A DNA stretch of 64,000 nt from Leisingera aquaemixtae (GCF_019801145.1 NZ_JAHVJQ010000002.1:1-64000); one strand, 5' to 3'. Numbered from the stretch's first letter, positions 16,922 to 25,758 are shown. Notes: generated by a model from the sequence alone, not told the origin. A program made the numbers and translations.

Positions 16922-16961
16922 AAAAAGGCCGGTGGTTTTCTCAGAAACCACCGGCCTTTTT
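16922..16961. terminator. Bidirectional terminator between the GlxA gene and soxG
   Basis: GGCCGGTGGTTT (16927-16938) and AAACCACCGGCC (16945-16956) form a perfect 12-bp stem flanked by A5 on the left and T5 on the right. It terminates both converging genes. Confidence 0.9.
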
Positions 16962-16965
16962 CTGT

Positions 16966-17547
16966 TCAGATCACCGATTTCGCCGCAGCCACCAGCGCAT
17001 GATGCAGCGAGCCGGCAGAGGACCGCGGGCCAATGATCGAATATCCTTGCCCGGGGGTCTGGCACAGCAGGAACACACCCAGATGCTCCATCGAGGTCCG
17101 GGTGGCATCACCCGCCTTGCCCGCACGGACATTGGCGTTGCACAGCCGCTCCAGCACGTCAAAGCAGCGCGGGCCTTCCATGTCGAAGCGGCACCAGCCG
17201 TCGGTCTGTTCCACAACGGAGCCAGCCTCGCCCACTGCCTGCTTCAGATCCGCCGCCATCAGTTCGTGGCTGTCATGCGGGGCAGAGACCATCCACAGGT
17301 CCGGCCCCATCCACCAGGCAGCAAACACACCGTGCTCACTCCAGCCGGCAGCCTCCGGCAACGCTCCGCCCAGATAAGACGCAGCCGCAGATTTCACCGC
17401 ATCTTCGCTGCCTTGGCGTGCCGCCAGCGAGGCCAGCGCCCGGTCGGTGACTTCACGGATCTGGAGACCTGTGAAGACATCCACCCGCGGCTCATGCCCG
17501 CCCAGCGGAGAGATGGCTTTGAGCCCATGATTATCAATCTTACCCAC
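16966..17547 (-). CDS. soxG: Sarcosine oxidase gamma-type subunit (probable MgdD of N-methylglutamate dehydrogenase)
   Basis: 193 residues of the SoxG family, a GcvT-like small fold: LKAISPLGGHEPRVDVFTGL near the N-terminus, then WMGPDLWMVSAPHD, CRFDMEGPRCFDVLERLCN and HLGVFLLCQTPGQGYSIIGP. The start is a GTG at 17547 inside the end of soxA (8-bp overlap); longer frames begin within soxA. It is the last gene of the four-subunit operon. Sarcosine oxidase and N-methylglutamate dehydrogenase have homologous subunits, so the substrate is not fixed by this subunit. Confidence 0.88.
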   Translation of the reverse strand: MGKIDNHGLKAISPLGGHEPRVDVFTGLQIREVTDRALASLAARQGSEDAVKSAAASYLGGALPEAAGWSEHGVFAAWWMGPDLWMVSAPHDSHELMAADLKQAVGEAGSVVEQTDGWCRFDMEGPRCFDVLERLCNANVRAGKAGDATRTSMEHLGVFLLCQTPGQGYSIIGPRSSAGSLHHALVAAAKSVI

Positions 17548-20500
17548 GGAGACGCTCCCCTTCCGGATCCACAAAATGCGCGCTGACAACTTCGACCTGG
17601 ATTTCCTTGCCCTCCAGCGGGTTGACCGCGCGGATCACCTCACCCTTGCGGCTGTCGCCGCGCTTCAGGAACCCGATCCCGATCGAACAGCCCAGCACCG
17701 GCGAATAGGCGGCAGAAGTGATATAGCCCTGATCGGTGGCCGCGCTCACCTCGCCATCGGCGTTCATCAGATGCGCCCCGGCCTGCACCGGATCGGCGGC
17801 ATTCACCGGCTTGAAGCCCACCAGCTTCAGCGCATCCTCCCGGTTCATGCCCGGTCGTTCGCTCAGCGTGTTGCCGATGCAATCCTTCTTCTTGCTGACC
17901 ATCTTGCCCATGCCGAGGTTCAGCGCCGAGGTGGTGCCGTTCAGCTCATTGCCGGCCGCATGGCCCTTCTCGATCCGCATGACGCCCAGCGCCTCGGTGC
18001 CGTAAGGAACAGCGCCAAACTCCTCGCCCGCTTCCATCAGCTTGCGGATCATCGCATCGCCGTACCGGGTTGGCACCGCGATCTCATAGGCCAGCTCGCC
18101 CGAGAAGGAGATCCGGAACAGCCGCGCCCGGCAGCCGCCCGCCACGGTCACTTCCCCGCAGGCCATGAAGGGGAACGCCTCGTTCGAGATATCGAACTCG
18201 GGGTCCACGACCTTTTGCAGCAGCTTACGGGCATTCGGACCCGCCACCGCGAACTGTGCCCAGGCCTCGGTGGTCGAGATCAGCTGCACATCCATGTCAG
18301 GGAACAGGCACTGGCGCGCAAATTCCATGTTGCGGTAGACCAGAACTGCGTTGGCGGTGGTGGTGGTCACCACGAAATGATCCTCGGCAAAACGCGCCGC
18401 GGTGCCGTCGTCATAGGCAATGCCGTCCTCGCGCAGCATCAGGCCATAGCGGACCTTGCCCACCGGAAGCTTGGCAAAGGCATTGGCATACATCTTGTTC
18501 AGGAACTCGGCAGCGTCCTTGCCCTGCACGTCGATCTTGCCCAGCGTGGTCACGTCGCAGACACCGACAGAGTTGCGGGTCTGCAGCACCTCGCGGTCCA
18601 CCGACTGGCGCCAATGGGTTTCGCCCGCCTGGGGGAACCACTGCGCCCGCAGCCACTGGCCGACCTCGACAAACACCGCGCCCTGCTCCTCGGCCCATTT
18701 GTGGCTGGGGGTCTTGCGGGTGGGGCGGAACTCCTCGCCCACCGAGCGGCCTGCCATCACGCCAAAGGACACCGGCGTGTAGGGCGGGCGGAACATGGTG
18801 GTGCCGACCTCGGGGATCTGCTTGCCCGCCAGTTCGGCCATGATCGCCAGACCGCCCATGTTGGAGGTCTTGCCCTGATCGGTCGCCATGCCCAGGGTGG
18901 TGTAGCGCTTCAGGTGCTCGACCGAGCGGAAGTTTTCCTGATGCGCCAGTTTCACGTCCTTGACGGTGACGTCGTTCTGCTGGTCCAGCCAGGCGCGGCC
19001 CTTGCCTTCCTTCACATACCAGAAGGGGGTCACGTTAATGGGCGCGTCCTCGGCCTCGGGCAGATCCGCAGCTTTCGCTTCGATCCCCAGCTCCGACAGC
19101 GCGGCCACGGCGCCCTCGGCACCGGCCCGCAATGCGGCAGCGGTGGAGAAATCGCCATTGGCGGCACCGGCAACCGACATGTTCTGCGGCAGCTCACCCG
19201 CGGGCACAAAGGCGGCAATATCCTCGCGCCAGGCGGGGCGGCCGCGCTGGTGGCAGGTCAGATGCACGTTCGGGTTCCAGCCGCCGGACACCGCCAGTGC
19301 CCCGCAAGGCACGTCGCGGGTGGTGCCGTTTGCCAAGCGCACCCGTGCCCATTCCAGCCCAAGCCGGCCCTTGGTGTCGATCACCTGGGCACCGGCAAAC
19401 AGCTCGGCACCTTCGACCTTGGGCGCATCGGCGCGGGTGTCGATCACCGCGGTGACCTTGACGCCCTTGGTGATCAGGTCGGCGGCAGTGCGGTGGCCGT
19501 CGTCGTTGTTGGTGAAGACCGCTACGGTCTGGTCCGGCGTCACCGCCCAGCGGTTGGCATAGGCGCGCACCGCACCGGCCAGCATCACGCCCGGGCGGTC
19601 GTTGTTCTCAAACGCGATGGGCCGCTCGGTGGCGCCCGCCGCCAGCATCGCCCGCTTGGAATAGATCCGCCACAAGATCTGCCGCGGCTTGCCCGCTTCC
19701 GGTGCCAGAACATGGTCAGCGGTGCGCTCCACCGCGCCATAGATACCGTGGTCAAAGGCGCCGATGATGGTGGTGCGCGGCATTACCCGCACGTTCGGCA
19801 TCGCCGCCAGCTCCGCCTGTGCCTGCTCGACCCAGGCAGACCCGGCTAGATCGCCGATGCCAAAGGTTTCCGCATTCAGGCGCCCGCCGAGCAGGAAATC
19901 CTCATCCGCAATGATCACCTGCGCCCCGGCCCGGCCAGCCGTCAGCGCCGCCATCAGGCCGGTGGGGCCGGCCCCGATCACCAAGAGATCGCAATGCAGG
20001 AAGCCCTTGTCATAGGCATCCGGATCCGCCTCGAAACTGATGCTGCCCAGACCCGCCGCCTTGCGGATGATCGGCTCGTACAGCTTCTCCCAGAACGCGG
20101 CAGGCCACATGAAGGTCTTGTAGTAAAAGCCAGCGGTCAGGAAGTTCGAGAACCGGTCGTTGATCGCCATGAAGTCATGCTGCAGCGACGGCCAGCGGTT
20201 CTGCGAATTCGCCTCCAGCCCATCATACAGCTCCGCCACGGTGGCGCGGGTGTTCGGCTCCTGCCGTCCGCCACTGCGCAGCTCGACCAGCGCGTTGGGC
20301 TCTTCAGAGCCAGAGGTCAGCACACCGCGCGGGCGGTGGTACTTGAACGAGCGGCCCATCAGCCGCACGCCGTTTGCCAGCAGGGCCGAGGCCAGCGTGT
20401 CGCCCTCGAACCCCTTGTAGCTCTTGCCATCAAAGGTGAAGCTCAGCGCCTTGCTGCCCTTGATCAGCCCGCCATCCAGGCGGTTCACCTGCACCCCCTT

Positions 20501-20566
20501 GCGGGCACCGGTGCTGCCGTCGGCCTGAAAGGCCACACGGCCGGCATTCATCACTGCGTCAGTCAT
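17540..20566 (-). CDS. soxA: Sarcosine oxidase alpha-type subunit (probable MgdC of N-methylglutamate dehydrogenase)
   Basis: 1008 residues, the expected size. An N-terminal ferredoxin-like domain (about 20-110; GFEGDTLASALLANGVRLMG and HRPRGVLTSGSEEPNAL) is followed by a dinucleotide-binding domain (LVIGAGPTGLMAALTAGRAG near 195; IYSKRAMLAAGATERPIAFE near 305), and the C-terminal half (about 620-1000) is a GcvT-like folate-binding domain that receives the methylene group. The complex oxidatively demethylates an N-methyl amino acid and yields methylene-THF. Its ATG overlaps soxD by four bases. Placement with gmaS-mgsABC suggests N-methylglutamate as the substrate. Confidence 0.92.
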   Translation of the reverse strand: MTDAVMNAGRVAFQADGSTGARKGVQVNRLDGGLIKGSKALSFTFDGKSYKGFEGDTLASALLANGVRLMGRSFKYHRPRGVLTSGSEEPNALVELRSGGRQEPNTRATVAELYDGLEANSQNRWPSLQHDFMAINDRFSNFLTAGFYYKTFMWPAAFWEKLYEPIIRKAAGLGSISFEADPDAYDKGFLHCDLLVIGAGPTGLMAALTAGRAGAQVIIADEDFLLGGRLNAETFGIGDLAGSAWVEQAQAELAAMPNVRVMPRTTIIGAFDHGIYGAVERTADHVLAPEAGKPRQILWRIYSKRAMLAAGATERPIAFENNDRPGVMLAGAVRAYANRWAVTPDQTVAVFTNNDDGHRTAADLITKGVKVTAVIDTRADAPKVEGAELFAGAQVIDTKGRLGLEWARVRLANGTTRDVPCGALAVSGGWNPNVHLTCHQRGRPAWREDIAAFVPAGELPQNMSVAGAANGDFSTAAALRAGAEGAVAALSELGIEAKAADLPEAEDAPINVTPFWYVKEGKGRAWLDQQNDVTVKDVKLAHQENFRSVEHLKRYTTLGMATDQGKTSNMGGLAIMAELAGKQIPEVGTTMFRPPYTPVSFGVMAGRSVGEEFRPTRKTPSHKWAEEQGAVFVEVGQWLRAQWFPQAGETHWRQSVDREVLQTRNSVGVCDVTTLGKIDVQGKDAAEFLNKMYANAFAKLPVGKVRYGLMLREDGIAYDDGTAARFAEDHFVVTTTTANAVLVYRNMEFARQCLFPDMDVQLISTTEAWAQFAVAGPNARKLLQKVVDPEFDISNEAFPFMACGEVTVAGGCRARLFRISFSGELAYEIAVPTRYGDAMIRKLMEAGEEFGAVPYGTEALGVMRIEKGHAAGNELNGTTSALNLGMGKMVSKKKDCIGNTLSERPGMNREDALKLVGFKPVNAADPVQAGAHLMNADGEVSAATDQGYITSAAYSPVLGCSIGIGFLKRGDSRKGEVIRAVNPLEGKEIQVEVVSAHFVDPEGERLRG

Positions 20567-20850
20567 TTGCTGCGCCCCCTTGCCCGGGCCACATCACGGG
20601 CCAGTTCGACATTCAGGATTTCATGGGTCACGGTGTTGCGGGTCACCACCAGCCAGGACCGGTCGCCCTGCTCATGGAACCACAGCTCGCGGTGCTCGCC
20701 CGCCGGGTTGTCGCGCAGATACAGGTAGTCGTGGAACTGATCCGCTGCATTGTCGGCCTGCCAGTCCGGCCGGTCGATCAGGCTGGCGTCCCCCAGATAG
20801 GTGAACTCCTGCGAATCCCGCGGCCCGAGGATCGGATGGTTGATAATCAT
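20563..20850 (-). CDS. soxD: Sarcosine oxidase delta-type subunit lacking all cysteines (probable MgdB)
   Basis: 95 residues aligned by eye with the SoxD family: MIINHPILGPRDSQEFTYLG at the N-terminus and ELWFHEQGDRSWLVVTRNTV later. In characterised sarcosine oxidases the delta subunit binds zinc through three Cys and one His, with a CPxCGPR N-terminal motif and a GCR further on. Here these read HPILGPR and GDR, and the whole protein has no cysteine. The fold is likely kept but the metal site is lost. The ATG follows AAGGACAG and the gene overlaps soxA (ATGA). Confidence 0.9.
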   Translation of the reverse strand: MIINHPILGPRDSQEFTYLGDASLIDRPDWQADNAADQFHDYLYLRDNPAGEHRELWFHEQGDRSWLVVTRNTVTHEILNVELARDVARARGRSK

Positions 20851-20866
20851 CGCTTCTGTCCTTTCC

Positions 20867-22117
20867 TCAGTGCAGGTTCGGCTGGGCGCCCTGGCCCTTT
20901 TCGTCGATCATCAGCCCCTTGCGGAACCGGTCGAGCCGGTAGGCCGTTGCCACCTTGTGCGGGGTATCGGTCGCCAGCAGATGCGCATAGCACCAGCCCG
21001 AGGCCGGGGTTGCCTTGAACCCGCCGTAGCACCAGCCGCCGTTGAAATAGAGCCCGTCGATATGGGTCTTGTCGATGAAGGGGGAGCCGTCCATCGACAT
21101 GTCCATGATGCCGCCCCAGCTGCGCAGCATCCTCACCCGGCCCAGAGCCGGGATCAGGGCCATACCGCCCTCCATCACATCCTCGACCACCGGCAGATTG
21201 CCGCGCTGCGCATAGGAATTGTACATGTCCAGATCGCCGCCAAAGACCAGCCCGCCCTTGTCCGACTGGCTGCAATAGAAGTGGCCCGCGCCAAAGGTGA
21301 TAACCCCGTCCAGCACCGGCTTCAGCCCCTCAGAGACAAAGGCCTGCAGCACGTGGCTTTCGATCGGCAGGCGCATGCCCGCCCTTTCCATCACCCGGCT
21401 CGACGACCCGGCGACGCAGCTCGCCACTTTGTTGGCGCCGATGAAACCCTTGCTGGTCTCCACACCCAGGCATTTGCCGTTCTCGATCCGGAAGCCGGTG
21501 ACTTCGCAGTTCTGAATGATGTCAACGCCGCGCAGGTCGGCGCCGCGGGCATAGCCCCAGGCCACCGCGTCGTGGCGCACGGTGCCGCCGCGGCGGTGCA
21601 GCAGCCCGCCCTTGATCGGGAAGCGCGCGTCGTTGAAGTTCAGGAACGGGTACATCGCCCGCACGCCGTCGGTGTCCAGCAGCTCCGCGTCGGAGCCGTT
21701 CAGGATCATCGCGTTGCCGCGGCGCCGCGCCGCATCGCGCTGCGCGTCCGTATGCACCAGGTTCAGAATGCCGCGCTGGCTGACCATGGCGTTGTAGTTG
21801 AAGTCCTGCTCCAGCCCTTCCCACAGCTTCAGCGACAGCTCGTAAAACGGCTCGTTGCCGTCCAGCAGGTAGTTGGAGCGGATGATGGTGGTGTTGCGGC
21901 CGACGTTGCCGCCGCCGATCCAGCCCTTCTCGATCACCGCGACATTGGTGATGTTGTGGTTCTTGGCCAGGTAATAGGCCGTCGCCAGCCCGTGCCCGCC
22001 GCCGCCGATGATCACCACATCGTAGCTTTTCTTGGGTTCCGGATCGCGCCAGGTCGGGCGCCATCCCTTGTGGCCCGTCAGGGCCTCCTTGATCACTTTC
22101 AGGCCGGAGTACCGCAT
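20867..22117 (-). CDS. soxB: Sarcosine oxidase beta-type subunit (probable MgdA of N-methylglutamate dehydrogenase)
   Basis: 416 residues of the DAO family. The FAD-binding VVIIGGGGHGLATAYYLAKN is at about 34-53, with VAVIEKGWIGGGNVGRNTTI after it and GILNLVHTDAQRDAARRRG near 120. The C-terminus carries the SWGGIMDMSMDGSPFIDKTH region. This subunit holds the catalytic flavin that oxidises the N-methyl group. The start at 22117 (MRYSGLKVIKEALTGH) has GAGG upstream and matches family N-termini better than the in-frame ATG at 22165. First gene of the operon. Whether the natural substrate is sarcosine or N-methylglutamate is inferred from context only. Confidence 0.92.
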   Translation of the reverse strand: MRYSGLKVIKEALTGHKGWRPTWRDPEPKKSYDVVIIGGGGHGLATAYYLAKNHNITNVAVIEKGWIGGGNVGRNTTIIRSNYLLDGNEPFYELSLKLWEGLEQDFNYNAMVSQRGILNLVHTDAQRDAARRRGNAMILNGSDAELLDTDGVRAMYPFLNFNDARFPIKGGLLHRRGGTVRHDAVAWGYARGADLRGVDIIQNCEVTGFRIENGKCLGVETSKGFIGANKVASCVAGSSSRVMERAGMRLPIESHVLQAFVSEGLKPVLDGVITFGAGHFYCSQSDKGGLVFGGDLDMYNSYAQRGNLPVVEDVMEGGMALIPALGRVRMLRSWGGIMDMSMDGSPFIDKTHIDGLYFNGGWCYGGFKATPASGWCYAHLLATDTPHKVATAYRLDRFRKGLMIDEKGQGAQPNLH

Positions 22118-22390
22118 GATGTCCTCATCAACTGTCCCCGGCAGAATCGTTGAGAAATGCGTCATTTCACAGGGGGATTTCGGACATCGGCAGCGCCATT
22201 TGCGTCACAGGCGGGAAATCACCAATGCAGATGCAGCATGGCCCGCCACAACTTCACAGACCCTTTTTCAATTTAAATATATGTTATTAAATGAAAAGAT
22301 GATCCGCCACCGTGTCAGCGGCCAGAAATTGCTGCCAGGCCGGTTTGCGCCACGCACACCGCCATCCGCGCCATATGCGGCACCGGCGAC

Positions 22391-22831
22391 TCACTCCGCC
22401 AGATCAATCTGATCCAGTTCGTTCAGCAGATCCAGGAGCGCCTCATAGCGTTCCGCCCCCATCTTCCGGCGGGTGCGCTCCATCAGCTCCAGGCTGGCCT
22501 CCAGGTTGTCGGCAATGATCTTCTCCCCCGCCGCAGAGATCTGCACCACCTGGCGGCGGCGGTCCTGCTGGTCGCGCTCCCGGCTGATCAGCTGCTTTTC
22601 CTCTAGCTTCTGCAGGATGCGCGTCAGGCTGGGCAGCAGCAAACAGGCCTTGTCCGCGATCTGGGTCGGATCGATCGGCCCGCTTTCCTGCACCACCCGC
22701 AGCACACGCCATTGCTGCTCGGTCAGCCCCGCGCCGCTCAGCAGGGCACGGATCGGACCCATCACGCGCTCCCGCGCCCGCAGAAGGGCGATTGGCAGCG
22801 AACGGTCGGTGGAGGGCATCATCCTGGTCAT
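22391..22831 (-). CDS. hpaR: MarR-family repressor of homoprotocatechuate degradation
   Basis: 146 residues with the HpaR-type opening STDRSLPIALLRARERVMGP and a winged helix (about 45-105: GLTEQQWRVLRVVQESGPID, LLLPSLTRILQKLEEKQLIS, then the wing RERDQQDRRRQVVQISAAGE). HpaR represses the hpa genes until (homo)protocatechuate or hydroxyphenylacetate is present. It is divergent from hpaF; a palindrome at 22908-22928 in the shared control region is the likely operator. An alternative start is the ATG at 22819. Confidence 0.93.
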   Translation of the reverse strand: MTRMMPSTDRSLPIALLRARERVMGPIRALLSGAGLTEQQWRVLRVVQESGPIDPTQIADKACLLLPSLTRILQKLEEKQLISRERDQQDRRRQVVQISAAGEKIIADNLEASLELMERTRRKMGAERYEALLDLLNELDQIDLAE

Positions 22832-22887
22832 GCGTGATTATCACCCCGCTTCCGGCTAAACGCAATTGCCGCTTGGGTTTCTTCTGC

Positions 22888-22928
22888 TTGACTCAACGCT
22901 ATACATTTTGCTAAACATGTTAAGTAAT
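22888..22928 (+). promoter_or_regulatory. hpa operon promoter overlapped by a putative HpaR operator
   Basis: TTGACT at 22888-22893 and CTAAAC at 22911-22916 are spaced by 17 bases. The imperfect palindrome TTGCTAAACATGTTAAGTAA, centred on CATG at 22916-22919, covers the -10. This is the usual arrangement for MarR repression. An AGGAGAG ribosome binding site and the hpaF start follow. Confidence 0.6.
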
Positions 22929-22946
22929 TCAGGAGAGGTACCGGAC

Positions 22947-23339
22947 ATGCCGCACATCACGCTGGACTACTCGGCCAATATGGAAGAGCGCACCGACATC
23001 GCCGCGCTGTGCCGCCATTTGCGGCAGGCCGCAGCGGCGACCGGCGTGTTTCCCCTGGCTGGAATCCGGGTGCGCGCCTTTGCGGCCAATCATGTCTCGA
23101 TTGCCGACGGCGATCCGCAGCACGGCTATATCGACATCTCCATCCGGCTGCGCGCGGGCCGTGACCTCGACACCCGCAAACGCGCCGCGCAGGCGGTGTT
23201 CGACGCAGCCCAAGCCTTCCTGGAACCGGCCCTGCAGCAGCATTCCATCGCGCTCTCGCTGGAGATGCGCGACATCGACCCCGAGCTTTCCCCGAAATGC
23301 GGCACCATCCGCGACCACATGCAAAAGGCGGACCAGTGA
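22947..23339 (+). CDS. hpaF: 5-carboxymethyl-2-hydroxymuconate delta-isomerase
   Basis: 130 residues of the tautomerase superfamily (CHMI type). The initiator Met is followed by Pro (MPHITLDYSANMEERTDIAA), which supplies the catalytic N-terminal proline after Met removal. Later features are IRVRAFAANHVSIADGDPQH, DISIRLRAGRD and LSLEMRDIDPELSPKCGTIR. It isomerises the oxidised ring-cleavage product in homoprotocatechuate degradation. Its stop and the hpaE start share a base (TGATG). First gene of the plus-strand hpa operon. Confidence 0.93.
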   Translation: MPHITLDYSANMEERTDIAALCRHLRQAAAATGVFPLAGIRVRAFAANHVSIADGDPQHGYIDISIRLRAGRDLDTRKRAAQAVFDAAQAFLEPALQQHSIALSLEMRDIDPELSPKCGTIRDHMQKADQ

Positions 23340-24850
23340 TGAGCGATCTGACCACCAACATCGAAACGCTGAACACCCACCTGACCCGTTTCCGCAAGGG
23401 TGGCATCCTGAACCTGATCGGCGGCGAAAGCCGCCCCGCCGCCTCAGGCGCCACTTTTGAAACCTCTTCACCAGTAGACGAGAGCACCATCTGTGCCGTC
23501 GCCAAGGGCGGCCCAGCAGACATTGACGCCGCCGCTGCCGCCGCCAAGACCGCCTTTCCCGCCTGGCGCGACATGCCGGCGCTGGAACGCAAGAAGATCC
23601 TGCACCGCATCGCCGATCTGATCGTCGAACGCGCCGAGGAAATCGCCCTGTGCGAATGCTGGGACACTGGCCAGGCCTTGCGCTTCATGTCCAAGGCCGC
23701 CCTGCGCGGCGCCGAAAACTTCCGCTTCTTCGCTGACAAGGCCACCTCCGCCCGCGACGGCCAACAACTGCAGTCGCCGACGCTGATGAATGTGACCACC
23801 CGGGTGCCGATCGGCCCGGTCGGCGTGATCACCCCGTGGAACACGCCCTTCATGCTGTCCACGTGGAAGATCGCCCCGGCGCTGGCGGCCGGCTGCACCG
23901 TGGTCCACAAACCGGCCGAGTTTTCGCCCCTCACCGCCCGCATCCTGGCCGAGATCGCCCATGAGGCCGGACTGCCCGCAGGCGTCTGGAACCTGGTCAA
24001 TGGCTTTGGCGAGGACGCGGGCAAGGCGCTGACCGAACACCCGGACATCAAGGCCATTGCCTTTGTCGGCGAAAGCAAGACCGGCTCGATGATCATGAAA
24101 CAGGGCGCCGACACCCTGAAACGCGTGCACTTCGAACTGGGCGGCAAGAACCCGGCGGTGGTCTTCGACGACGCCGACCTCGACCGCGCGCTCGATGCCG
24201 CGATCTTCATGATCTACTCGCTGAACGGCGAGCGCTGCACCTCCTCCTCCCGCCTGCTGGTGCAGGAGAGCATCGCGGAGGCGTTTGAGGCCAAGCTGAT
24301 CGAGCGCGTCAACAACATCAAGGTCGGCCACCCGCTGGACCCCGCCACCGAAGTCGGCCCGCTGATCCACAAGGTGCATTTCGACAAGGTCACATCCTAT
24401 TTCGAGACCGCCAGACAGGACGGCGCCACAATCGCCGCCGGCGGCAGCCGTGTTGGCGATCAAGGCTGGTTCGTCCGCCCGACGCTGTTCACCAACGCCA
24501 CCAACGATATGACCATCGCGCAGGAGGAAATCTTCGGCCCGGTCCTCACCGCAATCCGTTTCAAAGACGAGGATGAGGCTCTAACATTGGCCAATGACAC
24601 GCAATACGGCCTCACCGGCTATGTCTGGACCAACGACCTCACCCGCGCCCTGCGCTTCACAAACGCGCTGGAGGCCGGCATGATCTGGGTGAACTCGGAA
24701 AACGTCCGCCACCTGCCCACCCCCTTTGGCGGGGTCAAGGCCAGCGGCATCGGCCGCGACGGCGGCGACTGGTCTTTCGAGTTCTACATGGAACAGAAAC
24801 ACATCGGCTTTGCCCTAGGCCACCACAAGATCCCGCGCCTCGGCGCCTGA
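23339..24850 (+). CDS. hpaE: 5-carboxymethyl-2-hydroxymuconate semialdehyde dehydrogenase
   Basis: 503 residues, a complete NAD-dependent aldehyde dehydrogenase. It shows the cofactor segment VGVITPWNTPFMLSTWKIAP (about 161-180), FVGESKTGSMIMKQG, the general base region VHFELGGKNPAVVFDD, and the catalytic cysteine in SLNGERCTSSSRLLV (about residue 300). It oxidises the semialdehyde produced by ring opening of homoprotocatechuate to the dicarboxylate that HpaF isomerises. It is translationally coupled to hpaF and followed by hpaD after a 39-bp gap. Confidence 0.94.
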   Translation: MSDLTTNIETLNTHLTRFRKGGILNLIGGESRPAASGATFETSSPVDESTICAVAKGGPADIDAAAAAAKTAFPAWRDMPALERKKILHRIADLIVERAEEIALCECWDTGQALRFMSKAALRGAENFRFFADKATSARDGQQLQSPTLMNVTTRVPIGPVGVITPWNTPFMLSTWKIAPALAAGCTVVHKPAEFSPLTARILAEIAHEAGLPAGVWNLVNGFGEDAGKALTEHPDIKAIAFVGESKTGSMIMKQGADTLKRVHFELGGKNPAVVFDDADLDRALDAAIFMIYSLNGERCTSSSRLLVQESIAEAFEAKLIERVNNIKVGHPLDPATEVGPLIHKVHFDKVTSYFETARQDGATIAAGGSRVGDQGWFVRPTLFTNATNDMTIAQEEIFGPVLTAIRFKDEDEALTLANDTQYGLTGYVWTNDLTRALRFTNALEAGMIWVNSENVRHLPTPFGGVKASGIGRDGGDWSFEFYMEQKHIGFALGHHKIPRLGA

Positions 24851-24889
24851 CCTCAAGGAAACGCGCAACCCATCTTTGAGGAGAAGACC

Positions 24890-25744
24890 ATGGGAGAAAT
24901 CGTTCTCGCCGCCAAATGCACCCATGTGCCCACCATGCTGATGTCGGAACAGCCCGGCCGGCTGGAGGGCGCCCGCAAGCCCGCCATCGACGGCCACCGG
25001 GAAATCGCCCGCCGTGCCAAGGCGCTCGGCGCCGACACCATCGTGATCTGCGACACCCACTGGGTGATCAATGCGGGCTACCACATCAACGCCAACAGCC
25101 GGTTCAAGGGGCTGTTCACCTCCAACGAATTCCCTCAGTTCATCCAGAACCTGCCCTATGAGTACGAGGGCAACCCGGCCTTGGGCGATGCCATCGCCGC
25201 CAAAGCGTCGGACAAGGGCGTCTACACCCTGTCGCACCAGCTCGACTCGCTGGAACTGGAATACGGCACCCTGGTGCCGATGCGCTTCATGAGCCGCGAG
25301 GGCGACTTCAAGGTGGTCTCCATCGCCGCCTGGTGCACCGTCCATGATCACGACGAAAGCCGGGTGATCGGCGAAGCCATCCGCGAGGCGGTCGAGGCCT
25401 CGGACAGCAAGGTGCTGCTGGTCGCCTCCGGCTCGCTCAGCCACAAGATCTGGGCGAACAAGGACTATGCCGCCAACAACGGCACCTTCACCATCAGCTC
25501 CGAGTTCAACCGCCAGATGGACCTGCGGGTGCTGGAGCTGTGGCAGAAGGGTGACCACGCGACCTTCCTCAGGCTGCTGGGCGAATACGCCGAGTTCTGC
25601 TGCGGCGAAGGCTCCATGCACGACACCGCCATGCTCTACGGCGCGCTTGGCTGGGACAGCTACACCGCCCCTTGCGAAGTGATCACCGAGTATTTTCCCA
25701 GTTCCGGCACCGGTCAGACCAACGTGATCTTCCCGGTTCAGTAA
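24890..25744 (+). CDS. hpaD: 3,4-dihydroxyphenylacetate 2,3-dioxygenase, class III (LigB-type) extradiol enzyme
   Basis: 284 residues closely matching enterobacterial HpaD: MGEIVLAAKCTHVPTMLMSE, IVICDTHWVINAGYHINANS, FTSNEFPQFIQNLPYEYEGN, LVASGSLSHKIW and GEGSMHDTAMLYGALGWDSY. Histidines in the first two motifs and a downstream Glu form the iron site in this class. It cleaves homoprotocatechuate next to the ring hydroxyls. A GAGGAG precedes the ATG. The next gene encodes an unrelated enzyme for the same step. Confidence 0.94.
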   Translation: MGEIVLAAKCTHVPTMLMSEQPGRLEGARKPAIDGHREIARRAKALGADTIVICDTHWVINAGYHINANSRFKGLFTSNEFPQFIQNLPYEYEGNPALGDAIAAKASDKGVYTLSHQLDSLELEYGTLVPMRFMSREGDFKVVSIAAWCTVHDHDESRVIGEAIREAVEASDSKVLLVASGSLSHKIWANKDYAANNGTFTISSEFNRQMDLRVLELWQKGDHATFLRLLGEYAEFCCGEGSMHDTAMLYGALGWDSYTAPCEVITEYFPSSGTGQTNVIFPVQ

Positions 25745-25758
25745 TAGGAGCCCCCCCA

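Noticed and set aside
17576-19849. Plus-strand frame of 757 codons opposite soxA
   Set aside because: Antisense to a full-length conserved alpha subunit; no recognisable motif or ribosome binding site.
22118-22390. AT-rich stretch between soxB and hpaR considered as a phage attachment or replication site
   Set aside because: No direct repeats, tRNA or integrase nearby; it is most simply the soxB promoter region.
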